From contig CAIVGN010000127.1 in assembly GCA_903905455.1 (NCBI GenBank), forward strand, positions 83,508 through 147,507: a stretch of 64,000 bases of DNA, given 5' to 3'. Under the pieces are notes generated by a model. The model did no database searches and was not told the DNA's origin. It was given only the letters and a program-made list of their open reading frames with translations. The DNA is from an uncultured Archangium sp. Lineage in GTDB: Bacteria > Myxococcota > Myxococcia > Myxococcales > Myxococcaceae. Every line of letters begins with the position of its first letter. The first letter of the stretch is position 1. The position numbers and the translations under genes were made by a program. This document shows positions 42,704 through 50,765 of the stretch, piece after piece.

Positions 42704-44730
42704 TGCGCTGGGGTGTGCTGGTGCTCGGAGTCGCGGCCTCGGGCTGCTGGAACTTCGAGCAGGCGTTTCGAGATCGGTGTGACGCGGGCGCGCAAGGCGA
42801 CGATGCCGGCTTTCACGGCGACCTGGCCCCGTGTTTCCCCAGCGCGACGGGCGGTGGAAACGGCGGCGGCGGTGGTGGAAGCGGCGGTGGCTCGGCGGAG
42901 GTCGACGCGGGCCCCACCGACTTCAGCTCGGCTCCGTGGGCGTGGGAGCACCCGTTTCTCCGGGCGAACGATCTCTTCGCGGTGTGGGGCACCAGCGACT
43001 CCGACGTGTACTTCGCAGGCGCCGGCAACACGTTGCTGCACTTCGACGGCGGCCAGTTCGAAGATCAGTCAGCTCGACTGCCCCGGTTCGATGGAGGCCT
43101 GTGGGACAAAGACCCGGTCATCACCGCGGCCTCCTCCGGTGCCGGTGGCACGTGGCTGATCGGGGAGAACGTGGGGCTGCTGCACGGCACCGATGGCAAC
43201 GTGTTCACCCCGACGCCGGTGCCCTCGCTGCGCGGCGCGGACTTCGAGGCGATCTCCGCCGCGACCGACGACCCGGTCTTGATCAGCCGAGGTGACTTCC
43301 TGTGGGCGCGGCTCTCGTCTACGTCCTCCAGCACGGCGCTCGCCGGAGTCAGCGAAGTGCGCTCGGTGCTGGCCGACGACGCGGCGTGCGTGGTCACCGT
43401 GGGCTACGACAGCCCGCCCCGTTCGGCGCTCCTGGGTTGCGACGGAGGATTGATCCACGAGGGCGCGCTCAGCGACGGGGGATCGAATCAATTCTGGAAC
43501 CTGTTTCGCCTGCGCGACGGGGGGCTGGCGGTGGGAGGCAACGAGGGCCGCGTCTTCTCCGAGCAGGACGCCTCGACGCTGGTGGCCCGCACCGTGGGCT
43601 CGGGCTCCGACGTGGTGCGCGCAGCGAGCCAGACCGCGACCACCACCCTGGTCTGCGGCGACAACGGGCTCATCGCCGACGCCGAGACCGGCACGAACAT
43701 CACCCGGAACGCCGACGGGCTCTACGCCGCCTGGGCCTCCCCGTCGGGAACATTCTGGGCCGCGGGCCACGGCGGCGCCATCATCCGCCTTGGGGATCAC
43801 ATGCCGCGCCCGCTGGGACCCGCGGGACTGGGACAGGTGCGCGCCATGTGGGTCGACGACGCGGTGCAGCTCGCCGTGGGGGACACCGGCACGACGGCTT
43901 CGGCCGCGGGCAACCTGGTACTCCAGCGAGACGGAGGTGCGTGGTCGAAGGTGGACCTGAGCGAAGAGCACAACTGGGTGGCCGTGGCCGTGTCGGGAGC
44001 CACCACCTGGTTGATGTCGCAGCAAGGGGTCGTGTACCGGAACAAGCGCGGGAACCGACAGCTCGTCGTGGTCGGCACCCTGCCCCTGGCCCCCGACAAC
44101 CTGGCGGCCGCAGCGGTCACGGAAGACGGAGGCCTCTTGGTGGCCTCCGGCGGCATCCTGGCCCGGGGAGGGCCCGACGGCGGGCTCGACAGCCTCGGTG
44201 CCGATGGGGGCGAACTCCTGCCCCTGACGCCCGGAGGCGGCCTGTCGCAGATCATTGCCGTCACGGCGCGGGCCGGGAAAATCACCGTGGCCAGCCCCGG
44301 CGCGGTCTACCAGTCGGCCGACGACGGTCAGACCTGGGACCGACGGTACAACGCGCTGCAGAGCCCGAGCTCGGTGGTGGGCCTCGCGTCGTGCGCCGAC
44401 GGCACGGTGATCGTGGTCGGAACCCATGGCCTGCTGGTTCGGGCGCTCACCGACGGCAGCCTCCAGGACGTGTACGCCCCCGGCGTGCCGGAGCACGTCA
44501 ACTTCAGCGCGGCGTGGTGCGAGCCCGGGGGCACGGTGTGGACGGTGTCGGAGGAGGGCTTCGTCAACCGCTTCTCGCCCGACGGCGGCGTCTTCCGTCA
44601 ATCGACCGGCTGGGGCCGTCGTGACGTCGCCCAGATCAACCCCAGCTTCATCGGCGGCAACTCAACCCACCTCTTCATCACCGGAGACCGCGGCGCCATC
44701 CTCTCGAGGCGCATCGGCAGCACCCCATGA
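42703..44730 (+). CDS. Large beta-propeller-like lipoprotein (BNR/YCF48-like)
   Basis: Lipobox AASGC (near Cys15) and a Gly/Ser linker (GGGNGGGGGGSGGG) precede a domain of about 600 residues made of repeated four-strand blades. These include DLFAVWGTSDSDVYFAGAGNTLLHFDG, AAWASPSGTFWAAGHGGAIIRLG and VYQSADDGQTWDRRY, the last being a BNR/Asp-box (SADDGQTW) of the sialidase/YCF48 type. The repeats predict a 6-8-bladed propeller at the outer surface. Asp-boxes are structural; they do not prove sialidase activity. Four-base overlaps with both neighbours tie it to an operon. Role unknown; binding or adhesion is plausible. Confidence 0.8.
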   Translation: MRWGVLVLGVAASGCWNFEQAFRDRCDAGAQGDDAGFHGDLAPCFPSATGGGNGGGGGGSGGGSAEVDAGPTDFSSAPWAWEHPFLRANDLFAVWGTSDSDVYFAGAGNTLLHFDGGQFEDQSARLPRFDGGLWDKDPVITAASSGAGGTWLIGENVGLLHGTDGNVFTPTPVPSLRGADFEAISAATDDPVLISRGDFLWARLSSTSSSTALAGVSEVRSVLADDAACVVTVGYDSPPRSALLGCDGGLIHEGALSDGGSNQFWNLFRLRDGGLAVGGNEGRVFSEQDASTLVARTVGSGSDVVRAASQTATTTLVCGDNGLIADAETGTNITRNADGLYAAWASPSGTFWAAGHGGAIIRLGDHMPRPLGPAGLGQVRAMWVDDAVQLAVGDTGTTASAAGNLVLQRDGGAWSKVDLSEEHNWVAVAVSGATTWLMSQQGVVYRNKRGNRQLVVVGTLPLAPDNLAAAAVTEDGGLLVASGGILARGGPDGGLDSLGADGGELLPLTPGGGLSQIIAVTARAGKITVASPGAVYQSADDGQTWDRRYNALQSPSSVVGLASCADGTVIVVGTHGLLVRALTDGSLQDVYAPGVPEHVNFSAAWCEPGGTVWTVSEEGFVNRFSPDGGVFRQSTGWGRRDVAQINPSFIGGNSTHLFITGDRGAILSRRIGSTP

Positions 44731-45371
44731 ATTCCCGAATCACCATCTCGCTCGTCGTCGTCGCCGCCCTCGCCGTGGTCGGCATCGTGGTCCTCCGCAA
44801 GTCGGGCAGCTCGTTCGATCAACGCGCCTGCACCGGCACCACCTTCACCCTCACCGGCGCGCTGCTGCCGACCTTCGACTACGCCGAGCTGCGCGAGACC
44901 GACAACGAGAAGCCCCTCGAGATGTCGGGCGAGCGGTGCCGTGGCGCGAAGGACAAGGGGGACTGCGAGCGCAAGGTCGCCAGCCGCAACTCGAAGGAGG
45001 GCTGGCGCAACGGCAGCGACGGCCGCCGGCCGGGCCACCACTACCTCGTGGCCACGCGCGGCGACGACGTCTTCCTCATCGACAACGTGATGATCAAGCT
45101 GCCGCTGGCGCTCGCGCCCATCGACTCGCCGGCCAAGGCGGCGGCCATCGCCTTCGTCGAGCGGGGCATCGCGCCTTCCTGCGAGGGCTCGGTGCGCGCC
45201 GTGGAGCAGGGCTTCGAGGTGCACCTGAAGACCGACAGCTGCCGCGGCCCGACCGACGAGATCCTTCGCGTCTCGACCGAAGGCGCGCTCGAGGTGGTGA
45301 AGTCGGACGTGAAGCCCCCCACCTGCGTCGGTGCGCGAGAGACGAAACAGCCGGCCGCCTCGGGCGTATGA
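44727..45371 (+). CDS. Single-pass membrane protein with an extracytoplasmic Cys domain, unknown
   Basis: ATG 44727 overlaps the preceding stop. The 214-residue product starts with one transmembrane helix (ITISLVVVAALAVVGIVVL) and an extracytoplasmic domain with eight cysteines, including ERCRGAKDKGDCERK and APSCEGSVRAVEQGF. The domain is probably disulfide-bonded and periplasmic or surface-located. No family could be assigned. Given the overlap with the propeller lipoprotein gene, it may assist its export or anchoring (inference). The Rieske oxygenase gene begins six bases after this stop and may be cotranscribed, although the functions look unrelated. Confidence 0.72.
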   Translation: MNSRITISLVVVAALAVVGIVVLRKSGSSFDQRACTGTTFTLTGALLPTFDYAELRETDNEKPLEMSGERCRGAKDKGDCERKVASRNSKEGWRNGSDGRRPGHHYLVATRGDDVFLIDNVMIKLPLALAPIDSPAKAAAIAFVERGIAPSCEGSVRAVEQGFEVHLKTDSCRGPTDEILRVSTEGALEVVKSDVKPPTCVGARETKQPAASGV

Positions 45372-45377
45372 GGGGGC

Positions 45378-46376
45378 ATGTTTGAAGGTTTCGCCAACGT
45401 CTGGACCCCGGTCTTCCTCGCCCGGAAGCTGAAGAAGAAGCCGCTCCCCGTGATGCTCGCGGGCGAAAAGCTGGTCTTCTTCCGCGACGCGCAGGGCGTG
45501 GCCAACGCGCTGTTCGATCGCTGTCCCCACCGCGGGGTGGCGCTCTCGCTGGGCAAGGTGACCCCCGGCGGATGCCTCGAGTGCCCGTTTCATGCGTGGC
45601 AGTTCGATGGGAAGGGGCAGGCGGTGCACGTGCCGCTGAACCCCGACGCGAAGCGCGAGCGGCTCTTCGCGCACAACGTGCCGGTGCGCGAGCTGGGCGG
45701 CGTCATCTGGGCGTACACCGCGGCGGTGGCCGAGGCCCCTTCCGAGCCCACGGTCCCCGACGCGTTGACCATGAAGGGCGTGGCGCTGACCTTCCTCCAG
45801 CTCGAGTGGAAGGCGCACTGGTCGCGGGCCATGGAGAACATGCTCGACTCGCCGCACGTGCCCTTCCTGCACGCGAGCACCATCGGCCGCTTCGTGCGCC
45901 CGTACCTGAAGCCCGACTCGCGCATGGACATCGAGTGGGAAGACACGCCCTACGGGGGGCGCACCAGCTCCACCATCGACGAGCGCACCGAGGCCGGGGC
46001 CGCGCTCGACTTCTACAAGCCGAACATGATGGTCCTGCACATCCCCATTCCCGGGAAGGTGTTCCGCATGCACGCGTTCTGCGTGCCCGTCGACGACACC
46101 CACGTGCGCATGTTGATCATCGGCGCGCGAAGCTTCGCCACGCTCTCGTGGCTCAACCCGGTCTTCAACCACTCGAACGCGAAGATCGCCGAGCAGGACC
46201 GGGCCGTCGTCGAGTCGTCCTTCCCCGTGCAGGTGCCGAGGCCGGGTGACGAGGTCTCGGTGCGCACCGACAAGGCCACGCTGCAGTTCCGCAAGTACTA
46301 CTTCGCCGAGCTGCACGGCTCGAGCTCGCAGCCGCGCGTCGGGCGACCCGCGGCGGAGGAGCCCCCGGGCCCCTGA
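45378..46376 (+). CDS. Rieske non-haem iron oxygenase, alpha-subunit-like
   Basis: A 332-residue protein with a Rieske [2Fe-2S] domain (CPHR at 49-52 and CPFHAW at 69-74, giving C-x-H-x17-C-x-x-H) and a catalytic domain. The iron-binding facial-triad motif is visible as NMLDSPHVPFLH (Asn154, Asp157, His160, His165); a third carboxylate ligand should lie further C-terminal. Such enzymes use O2 and electrons from a reductase to hydroxylate, demethylate or desaturate a substrate. The compact length and CPHRGVALSLG pattern are closer to the pheophorbide a oxygenase/sterol-oxygenase-like branch than to ring-hydroxylating dioxygenases (inference). No reductase is adjacent. Confidence 0.9.
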   Translation: MFEGFANVWTPVFLARKLKKKPLPVMLAGEKLVFFRDAQGVANALFDRCPHRGVALSLGKVTPGGCLECPFHAWQFDGKGQAVHVPLNPDAKRERLFAHNVPVRELGGVIWAYTAAVAEAPSEPTVPDALTMKGVALTFLQLEWKAHWSRAMENMLDSPHVPFLHASTIGRFVRPYLKPDSRMDIEWEDTPYGGRTSSTIDERTEAGAALDFYKPNMMVLHIPIPGKVFRMHAFCVPVDDTHVRMLIIGARSFATLSWLNPVFNHSNAKIAEQDRAVVESSFPVQVPRPGDEVSVRTDKATLQFRKYYFAELHGSSSQPRVGRPAAEEPPGP

Positions 46377-46428
46377 AGGCAGCGCGGTGCGCATTGATGT
46401 TCGACCTCGCGTTTGCGAAGTCAGCCCG

Positions 46429-47544
46429 ATGCCGATGCTGCCGCGGACCCCCTGGCTGTCTCTCGTCGCGCTCCAACTCGCGTGCGTGCACCATTTTCCG
46501 GGCCCCGGGGAAGTGCCCTCGGCGCAGCAGTACGAGGCCCCGGGGGGCGCAGCGAGCCCGCTCGCCGAGCAGGCGTGGGGCCTCTCGCACGCGAAGGACT
46601 TCGTGCACGACCCGCACCTCGACGAGGTGGCGCAGGTGCTGGCCGATGACGTGGCGGCCGCCTCGGGTGACGTGCCGGGCCCGCACTACCTGAACTGGCT
46701 CCTGGCGCGTCGCGGGGTGGCCAGCCGCAGCACGAGGGCGTGGTCGGGCTGGGTCCGCGGCAACAGCCGCGCCGCGCGCCTCGACGAGCAACTGGCCCAG
46801 GCGCTTCAGGAGTCGAGCGATCTTGCGGGCAAGCGCTTCGGCATCGCGCGTTCGTCGGAGCGGCCCCCGGGCGCCCAGGTGCTGGTCCTGGCGGAGTCGA
46901 AGTTCACGCTCGACCCCTTCAAGCGTCACGCGCTCCCGGGCGAGGTGCTCACCATTTCCGGGCGGGTCGCGGGCACCGACGACGTCACCGTCGAGATGTA
47001 CGGGCCGGGTGAGCCGAAGCCCCGCCTGGTGGACGTCGCGGCGGACGGCGCGTGGGAGCCGCAGCAGTGGACCCTGCCGCAGCGCAGCGGTCGCTACTGG
47101 CTGGAGATCAGATCGAGCCACAAGACGGGCGTGCTGCTGCCGGTGCTCGTCGGAGACGCTGCTGACGCGCTCGTCGACGTCGGTGACAGCCCGGCCGAGC
47201 TCGAAGCGGCGGTGCGCGCCTGGGCAGCGCAGGTGCGGGCTGCGGCCGGGCTGGCACCGCTCGGGGATGACGCGGCAGCCGACGCGATCGTGCGCCGTCG
47301 CGCGGAGCTCCAGGCCGCGGCCCCCGGCGAGAGCGAGGCCTCGCTGCGGGCCCTGGGCTACCGGGTGGTGCGCTGGACGTACCAGAGCAACGACCGCGCG
47401 CGCGGCAACGAGCTGGTGTTCGACGCCATCGACCGGCCCAGCGAGATGGGCATCCTGCTCGACCCCCGCGCCCAACACCTCGCGATCGGCGCGGCGCGCA
47501 ACGGCCAGGCGTGGTGGCTGGTGCTCGAGACCCTCTCCCGGTAA
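46429..47544 (+). CDS. Lipoprotein with a C-terminal CAP/SCP-like domain, tentative
   Basis: Starts ATG 46429 (or 46435); lipobox LQLAC follows a short hydrophobic segment, so the product is lipidated. A mainly helical N-terminal part (to about 160) and an Ig-like beta segment (ALPGEVLTISGRVAGTDDVTVEMYGPG) lead to a C-terminal domain that resembles secreted CAP proteins: RAAAGLAPLGDDAAADAIVRRRA near 275 and a closing ILLDPRAQHLAIGAARNGQAWWLVLETLS. The CAP reading rests on those end motifs only; the catalytic His/Glu arrangement could not be confirmed. It lies downstream of the Rieske gene, without overlap. Confidence 0.6.
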   Translation: MPMLPRTPWLSLVALQLACVHHFPGPGEVPSAQQYEAPGGAASPLAEQAWGLSHAKDFVHDPHLDEVAQVLADDVAAASGDVPGPHYLNWLLARRGVASRSTRAWSGWVRGNSRAARLDEQLAQALQESSDLAGKRFGIARSSERPPGAQVLVLAESKFTLDPFKRHALPGEVLTISGRVAGTDDVTVEMYGPGEPKPRLVDVAADGAWEPQQWTLPQRSGRYWLEIRSSHKTGVLLPVLVGDAADALVDVGDSPAELEAAVRAWAAQVRAAAGLAPLGDDAAADAIVRRRAELQAAAPGESEASLRALGYRVVRWTYQSNDRARGNELVFDAIDRPSEMGILLDPRAQHLAIGAARNGQAWWLVLETLSR

Positions 47545-47610
47545 CGGCGTCGCCGAGCCTCATCGCCCTCGACTGGGCTGGAGACTCGGCGTTGAATCGA
47601 CGCCCTGAGC

Positions 47611-48594
47611 ATGCGCACCGACTTCCCGCCCGAGTCTCCCCTCCACCTCTTCACCGACGAGGAGCTCCGCGCGGTCTTCGCGGCGGGCTCCGAGAAGACC
47701 TGCGCCGTCGACGAGGTCATCGTCACCGAGGGGCAGCGGGGCGACTCGATGTTCTTCGTGCTCGATGGCTACGTGGGCGCGCGCCTCGACAGCGGGGCCA
47801 TGGTGCGCAGCTACGCCCCGGGCAGCTACTTCGGCGAGCTGTCCTTCATCAACCCGGGCCACCGGCGCAGCGCCACCATCATCGCCACCACCTCGGCGAA
47901 GCTGCTGGTGGTCGACCAGGCCAGCGTGCAGTCGCTCCTCGACACGCACCCCCGCGTGGTCTTCACCCTGCTCCGCCGCGCCTGCGCCTTCATGGTCGAC
48001 GCCGAGCGCAACCTCATCTCCGACCTGCGCCGCCGCAACACCGAGCTGCAGGACACGATCAAGAAGCTCGAGTTCACCCGCCGGCGCCTGAGCGAGGAAG
48101 AAGAGACCTCGCGCACCGACACCCTCACCGGGCTCTACAACCGCCGTGCCTTCGATCTCGAGGTGCCGGGGTTCATCGAGCGCGCCCTCGCCCTGCGCAG
48201 CCCGCTGGCGATGCTGGTGATGGATCTCGACGCCTTCAAGCCGGTCAACGACACCCTGGGCCACGCGGCCGGCGACGCGGTGCTGTGCGGCGTGGCGAAG
48301 GTGCTGCAGCAGGGCGTGCGCAAGAGCGATCTCCCCTGCCGCTTCGGGGGCGACGAGTTCGTCATCGTGCTCGCCGATCTCGACGAGGCCGCCGCCCGGG
48401 AGCGCGCCGAGGTGTTGCGCGCGGCCATCGGCACCATGCCGCAGGTGGGCAGCGAGCGCGGCATCTGCGTCACCGCCACCATGGGCGGCACCCTGCTGCG
48501 TGAAGGCGAGACCGCCGAGGCCTTCCTGCACCGCGCCGACGAGGCCCTCAACACCGCCAAGCGCGCCGGCCGCGACCGCCTCGGCTGGAGCTGA
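47611..48594 (+). CDS. Cyclic-nucleotide-binding/GGDEF diguanylate cyclase
   Basis: A 327-residue soluble protein. An N-terminal cNMP-binding domain (about 12-125; FGELSFINPGHRRSATIIA at 74-92 is the phosphate-binding cassette) is joined by a short coiled coil (about 135-165) to a GGDEF domain (168-327). The active site is intact: RFGGDEF with GGDEF at 246-250, DLDAFKPVNDTLGHAAGD, and an inhibitory I-site RKSD at 237-240, exactly five residues before GGDEF. It should make c-di-GMP from two GTP and be feedback-inhibited. The sensor domain implies activation or inhibition by cAMP, cGMP or another small nucleotide, linking two second messengers. Confidence 0.93.
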   Translation: MRTDFPPESPLHLFTDEELRAVFAAGSEKTCAVDEVIVTEGQRGDSMFFVLDGYVGARLDSGAMVRSYAPGSYFGELSFINPGHRRSATIIATTSAKLLVVDQASVQSLLDTHPRVVFTLLRRACAFMVDAERNLISDLRRRNTELQDTIKKLEFTRRRLSEEEETSRTDTLTGLYNRRAFDLEVPGFIERALALRSPLAMLVMDLDAFKPVNDTLGHAAGDAVLCGVAKVLQQGVRKSDLPCRFGGDEFVIVLADLDEAAARERAEVLRAAIGTMPQVGSERGICVTATMGGTLLREGETAEAFLHRADEALNTAKRAGRDRLGWS

Positions 48595-48628
48595 CACAGC
48601 CCCGCCGCGCCGCCCCGTGGCGAGGTGC

Positions 48629-48642
48629 ATCGCATTTGCGAT
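48629..48642. promoter_or_regulatory. Candidate antitoxin operator (ATCGCA-TT-TGCGAT)
   Basis: A perfect palindrome ATCGCATTTGCGAT lies 12 bases before the antitoxin ATG at 48655. TACAAG at 48642-48647 is a possible -10 box next to it, so binding of the antitoxin here would block transcription. Confidence 0.5.
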
Positions 48643-48654
48643 ACAAGTTGGCGC

Positions 48655-48933
48655 ATGAAGACGGCCACGTTTCCTCCGCTCCGTGTCGAACCGAAACTCC
48701 GGAAGGACGTCGAACGGCTGCTCGGCCCGGGTGAGACCCTCTCCATGTTCGTGGAGAACGCGGTGCGCGAGGTCGTCGAGCGGCGCACCGCCGACGCCGA
48801 GTTTGGGGCTCGCGCGCTCGCTTCGCGGGAAGTGGGCCGGAAGACCGGCCGCTACCAGGGCGCCGCTTCGGTGCTGCGCGACCTGAAGGCCCAGGCGGCC
48901 CTCGCGCGGCGACGGCAGGACAAGCGCAGGTGA
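48655..48933 (+). CDS. YlcI/YnfO-type antitoxin of a type II toxin-antitoxin pair
   Basis: A 92-residue protein beginning MKTATFPPLRVEPKLRKDVE, which matches the N-terminal ribbon-helix-helix type of YlcI/YnfO-family proteins (FPPLRV strand, then two helices around LLGPGETLSMFVENAVREVVERR). A C-terminal part (RALASREVGRKTGRYQGAASVL) usually wraps the toxin. Antitoxins of this class bind the operator through the N-terminal domain and neutralise the toxin. Its stop overlaps the toxin start (GTGA), giving tight coupling. Confidence 0.85.
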   Translation: MKTATFPPLRVEPKLRKDVERLLGPGETLSMFVENAVREVVERRTADAEFGARALASREVGRKTGRYQGAASVLRDLKAQAALARRRQDKRR

Positions 48934-49232
48934 AGTTCGAGGTGCGTGTCACCGAGGCCGCGCGAGAGGACCTGCTCGAGTTGCACGCGTTTCTCGCCGA
49001 GCACTCACTCGACGCTGCCGAGGCTGCGCTGGGGACCATCGAACGGGCGCTGTCGTTCCTCGAGGAGTTTCCCTGGGCCTGCCGCGCGTCGAGCGCCGTC
49101 CCTCGCTCCCGCTTTCGTGAGCTGGTCATTCCCTTTGGTCGGCGGGGGTACGTCGCGCTCTTCGAGATCGAGGGCGACGACGTCGTCACCGTGCTGGCCG
49201 TGCGTCGCCAGAGAGAGAGCGACTACCACTGA
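48930..49232 (+). CDS. RelE/ParE-superfamily toxin
   Basis: A 100-residue protein starting with GTG 48930 inside the antitoxin stop. The pattern EVRVTEAAREDLLELHAFLAE, then FPWACRASSAVPRSRFRELVIPFGRRGYVALFEIEGDDVVTVLAVRRQRESDY, is typical of ParE/RelE-fold toxins: an N-terminal helix pair, a four-stranded sheet and a basic C-terminal end. RelE members cleave mRNA on the ribosome, ParE members poison DNA gyrase; the sequence alone does not distinguish them here, although VAVRRQRESDY at the end is more common in ParE-like proteins. No transposon surrounds the pair. Confidence 0.88.
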   Translation: MKFEVRVTEAAREDLLELHAFLAEHSLDAAEAALGTIERALSFLEEFPWACRASSAVPRSRFRELVIPFGRRGYVALFEIEGDDVVTVLAVRRQRESDYH

Positions 49233-49290
49233 GCCAGTGGGAGGTCGTTCGTCCTTCGCTCAGGCCTCGGGGCAATCGAAGCGCGTCGCT

Positions 49291-50694
49291 TCAGAAGCTG
49301 GAGACGACCCGGCCGATGGGCGGCAGGCGATTGGGAGAGCTGAGCTGCGGGCACTTCACGATGGAATACGGGTTGTGCACCGCGACGAGGCCCCGGACGC
49401 CGATGGCCAGGCGCGGCGAGTGCGGCCACCAACTGGCCGACTGCGAGCTGCCCGGGCAGCTGCTCCCGGTGTCGGGGGCGATGGCCTGGGCAATGGAGCC
49501 CGCGGTGTCGATGCCGGTGGGCACGCTCCACGCGGCCGCCGTCTCGCAAGTCCCCTCGCAGGTGCGCAAGTGCACGTCGAAGTCGGCCGTCGTCGCCAAC
49601 GCCAACGCGTCGCCGGCCGGCTCGAGCCAGAGGCCCGAGGCGCCTTCGTCGAGCGCCCCGAGCGAGAACGACGACCAGGTGTTGAGGTCGAGGCACCCCG
49701 CGCCCAGGCAGCTGTTGATGAGGACCTTCCGCGCGTCGGGCGGGTTGCTGGAGAGGACCCCCTGGTTGAAGGCCATGAACACGCGGCCCGCCGCGGAGAC
49801 CGCGAAGGCGCCGGTCCACAGCGGGGTGTTGGTGATGAAACCCAGGGGAGAGACCTGCCACGAAGCGGCGGCGGTGCAGTTGCTGGCGCAGCGCGCGTAG
49901 AAGAGGAGATCTTCGTTCGCCGTCGACCTGCCCTGGGCGAGCATCACGTGACGGACGCCGGCCCCGTCGAGCACGGCGTGCAGTGGGTTGCCGTTGAGCA
50001 CCGCGCCCGCCGACCAGTTGGAGAGCGTGGTGCAGCCGCTCGCGCACGAGAGGAAGCTCGCCTGGACGCTGTTGAACTGGCCCTGGTTGAGGAAGGACAC
50101 CTGGCCTGCGCTCGAGACCATGAAGGTGCTCGTGGTGCCGATGGGGCTGTGGTTGGGCGCGAGCGACGAGAGGTCGAGGAAGGACCAGCTGGCGACGTTG
50201 CCGCAGCTCGAAGCGCAGGTCGCGTAGACCATGGTGTTGGCCGTCTGCCCCAGGGGCGCCACGCCGGCGATCAACAGGTGCACGCGGCCGCTGGCATCGA
50301 CCTCGAGGCCCATGGGCCCCGCCACCGTGGTGCCCAGCTGCGCCGCCGAACGCAATTGCACGACGTTCCACGCGCTGTCCGTGCCGCAGTTGGCGCCACA
50401 GCTCCCGTAGAACACGCGCTCCGCCGCGCCTTCCTCGAAGGCCAGGTGCATGGTGCCGTCGGGCCCGGCCGCAATGCGCTGCGAGTCGAAGCCCACGCGA
50501 AGGAACGTGCCGAGGCCGCCGGTCGAACCGCTGCCACCGCCCGTGCTGCCGTTGCCACCGCCCGTGCTGCCGTTGCCGCCACCGAAGACCGTACCGCCGC
50601 CGGTGTTCGTGCCACCACCCGCCCCCGCATCCGCGACCCCGCCGCCACCACAACCGGACAACACCACGACCAACCCTGTCAGCAACCCGCGCAT
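49291..50694 (-). CDS. Lipoprotein with six CxxxC...W repeats
   Basis: ATG 50694 gives a signal with lipobox VLSGC. A Gly/Ser/Thr linker (GGGNGSTGGG units) precedes a domain of about 390 residues built from six similar units, each with two close cysteines followed by a Trp: CGANCGTDSAW, CASSCGNVASW, CASGCTTLSNW, CASNCTAAASW, CLGAGCLDLNTW and CEGTCETAAAW. Strands around each (for example GRVHLLIAG, TMVYATCASSC) suggest a six-bladed propeller with a disulfide per blade. No named family was recognised. The minus-strand gene is convergent with the toxin gene; the linker resembles that of the lipoprotein at 14696-16042. Confidence 0.78.
   Translation of the reverse strand: MRGLLTGLVVVLSGCGGGGVADAGAGGGTNTGGGTVFGGGNGSTGGGNGSTGGGSGSTGGLGTFLRVGFDSQRIAAGPDGTMHLAFEEGAAERVFYGSCGANCGTDSAWNVVQLRSAAQLGTTVAGPMGLEVDASGRVHLLIAGVAPLGQTANTMVYATCASSCGNVASWSFLDLSSLAPNHSPIGTTSTFMVSSAGQVSFLNQGQFNSVQASFLSCASGCTTLSNWSAGAVLNGNPLHAVLDGAGVRHVMLAQGRSTANEDLLFYARCASNCTAAASWQVSPLGFITNTPLWTGAFAVSAAGRVFMAFNQGVLSSNPPDARKVLINSCLGAGCLDLNTWSSFSLGALDEGASGLWLEPAGDALALATTADFDVHLRTCEGTCETAAAWSVPTGIDTAGSIAQAIAPDTGSSCPGSSQSASWWPHSPRLAIGVRGLVAVHNPYSIVKCPQLSSPNRLPPIGRVVSSF
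50520..50640. repeat. Gly/Ser/Thr linker repeats of the Cys-repeat lipoprotein
   Basis: Tandem GGTGG-type units encode the linker GGGNGSTGGGNGSTGGGSGS on the minus strand. They are similar in sequence to the linker of the lipoprotein gene at 14696-16042. Confidence 0.6.
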
Positions 50695-50765
50695 GTGTGA
50701 GCCCCCTGGAGCGAAGGCCATAGCATCGCCGCGGACACCGCCCCATGCCGGGGCCCGAATGAGGT

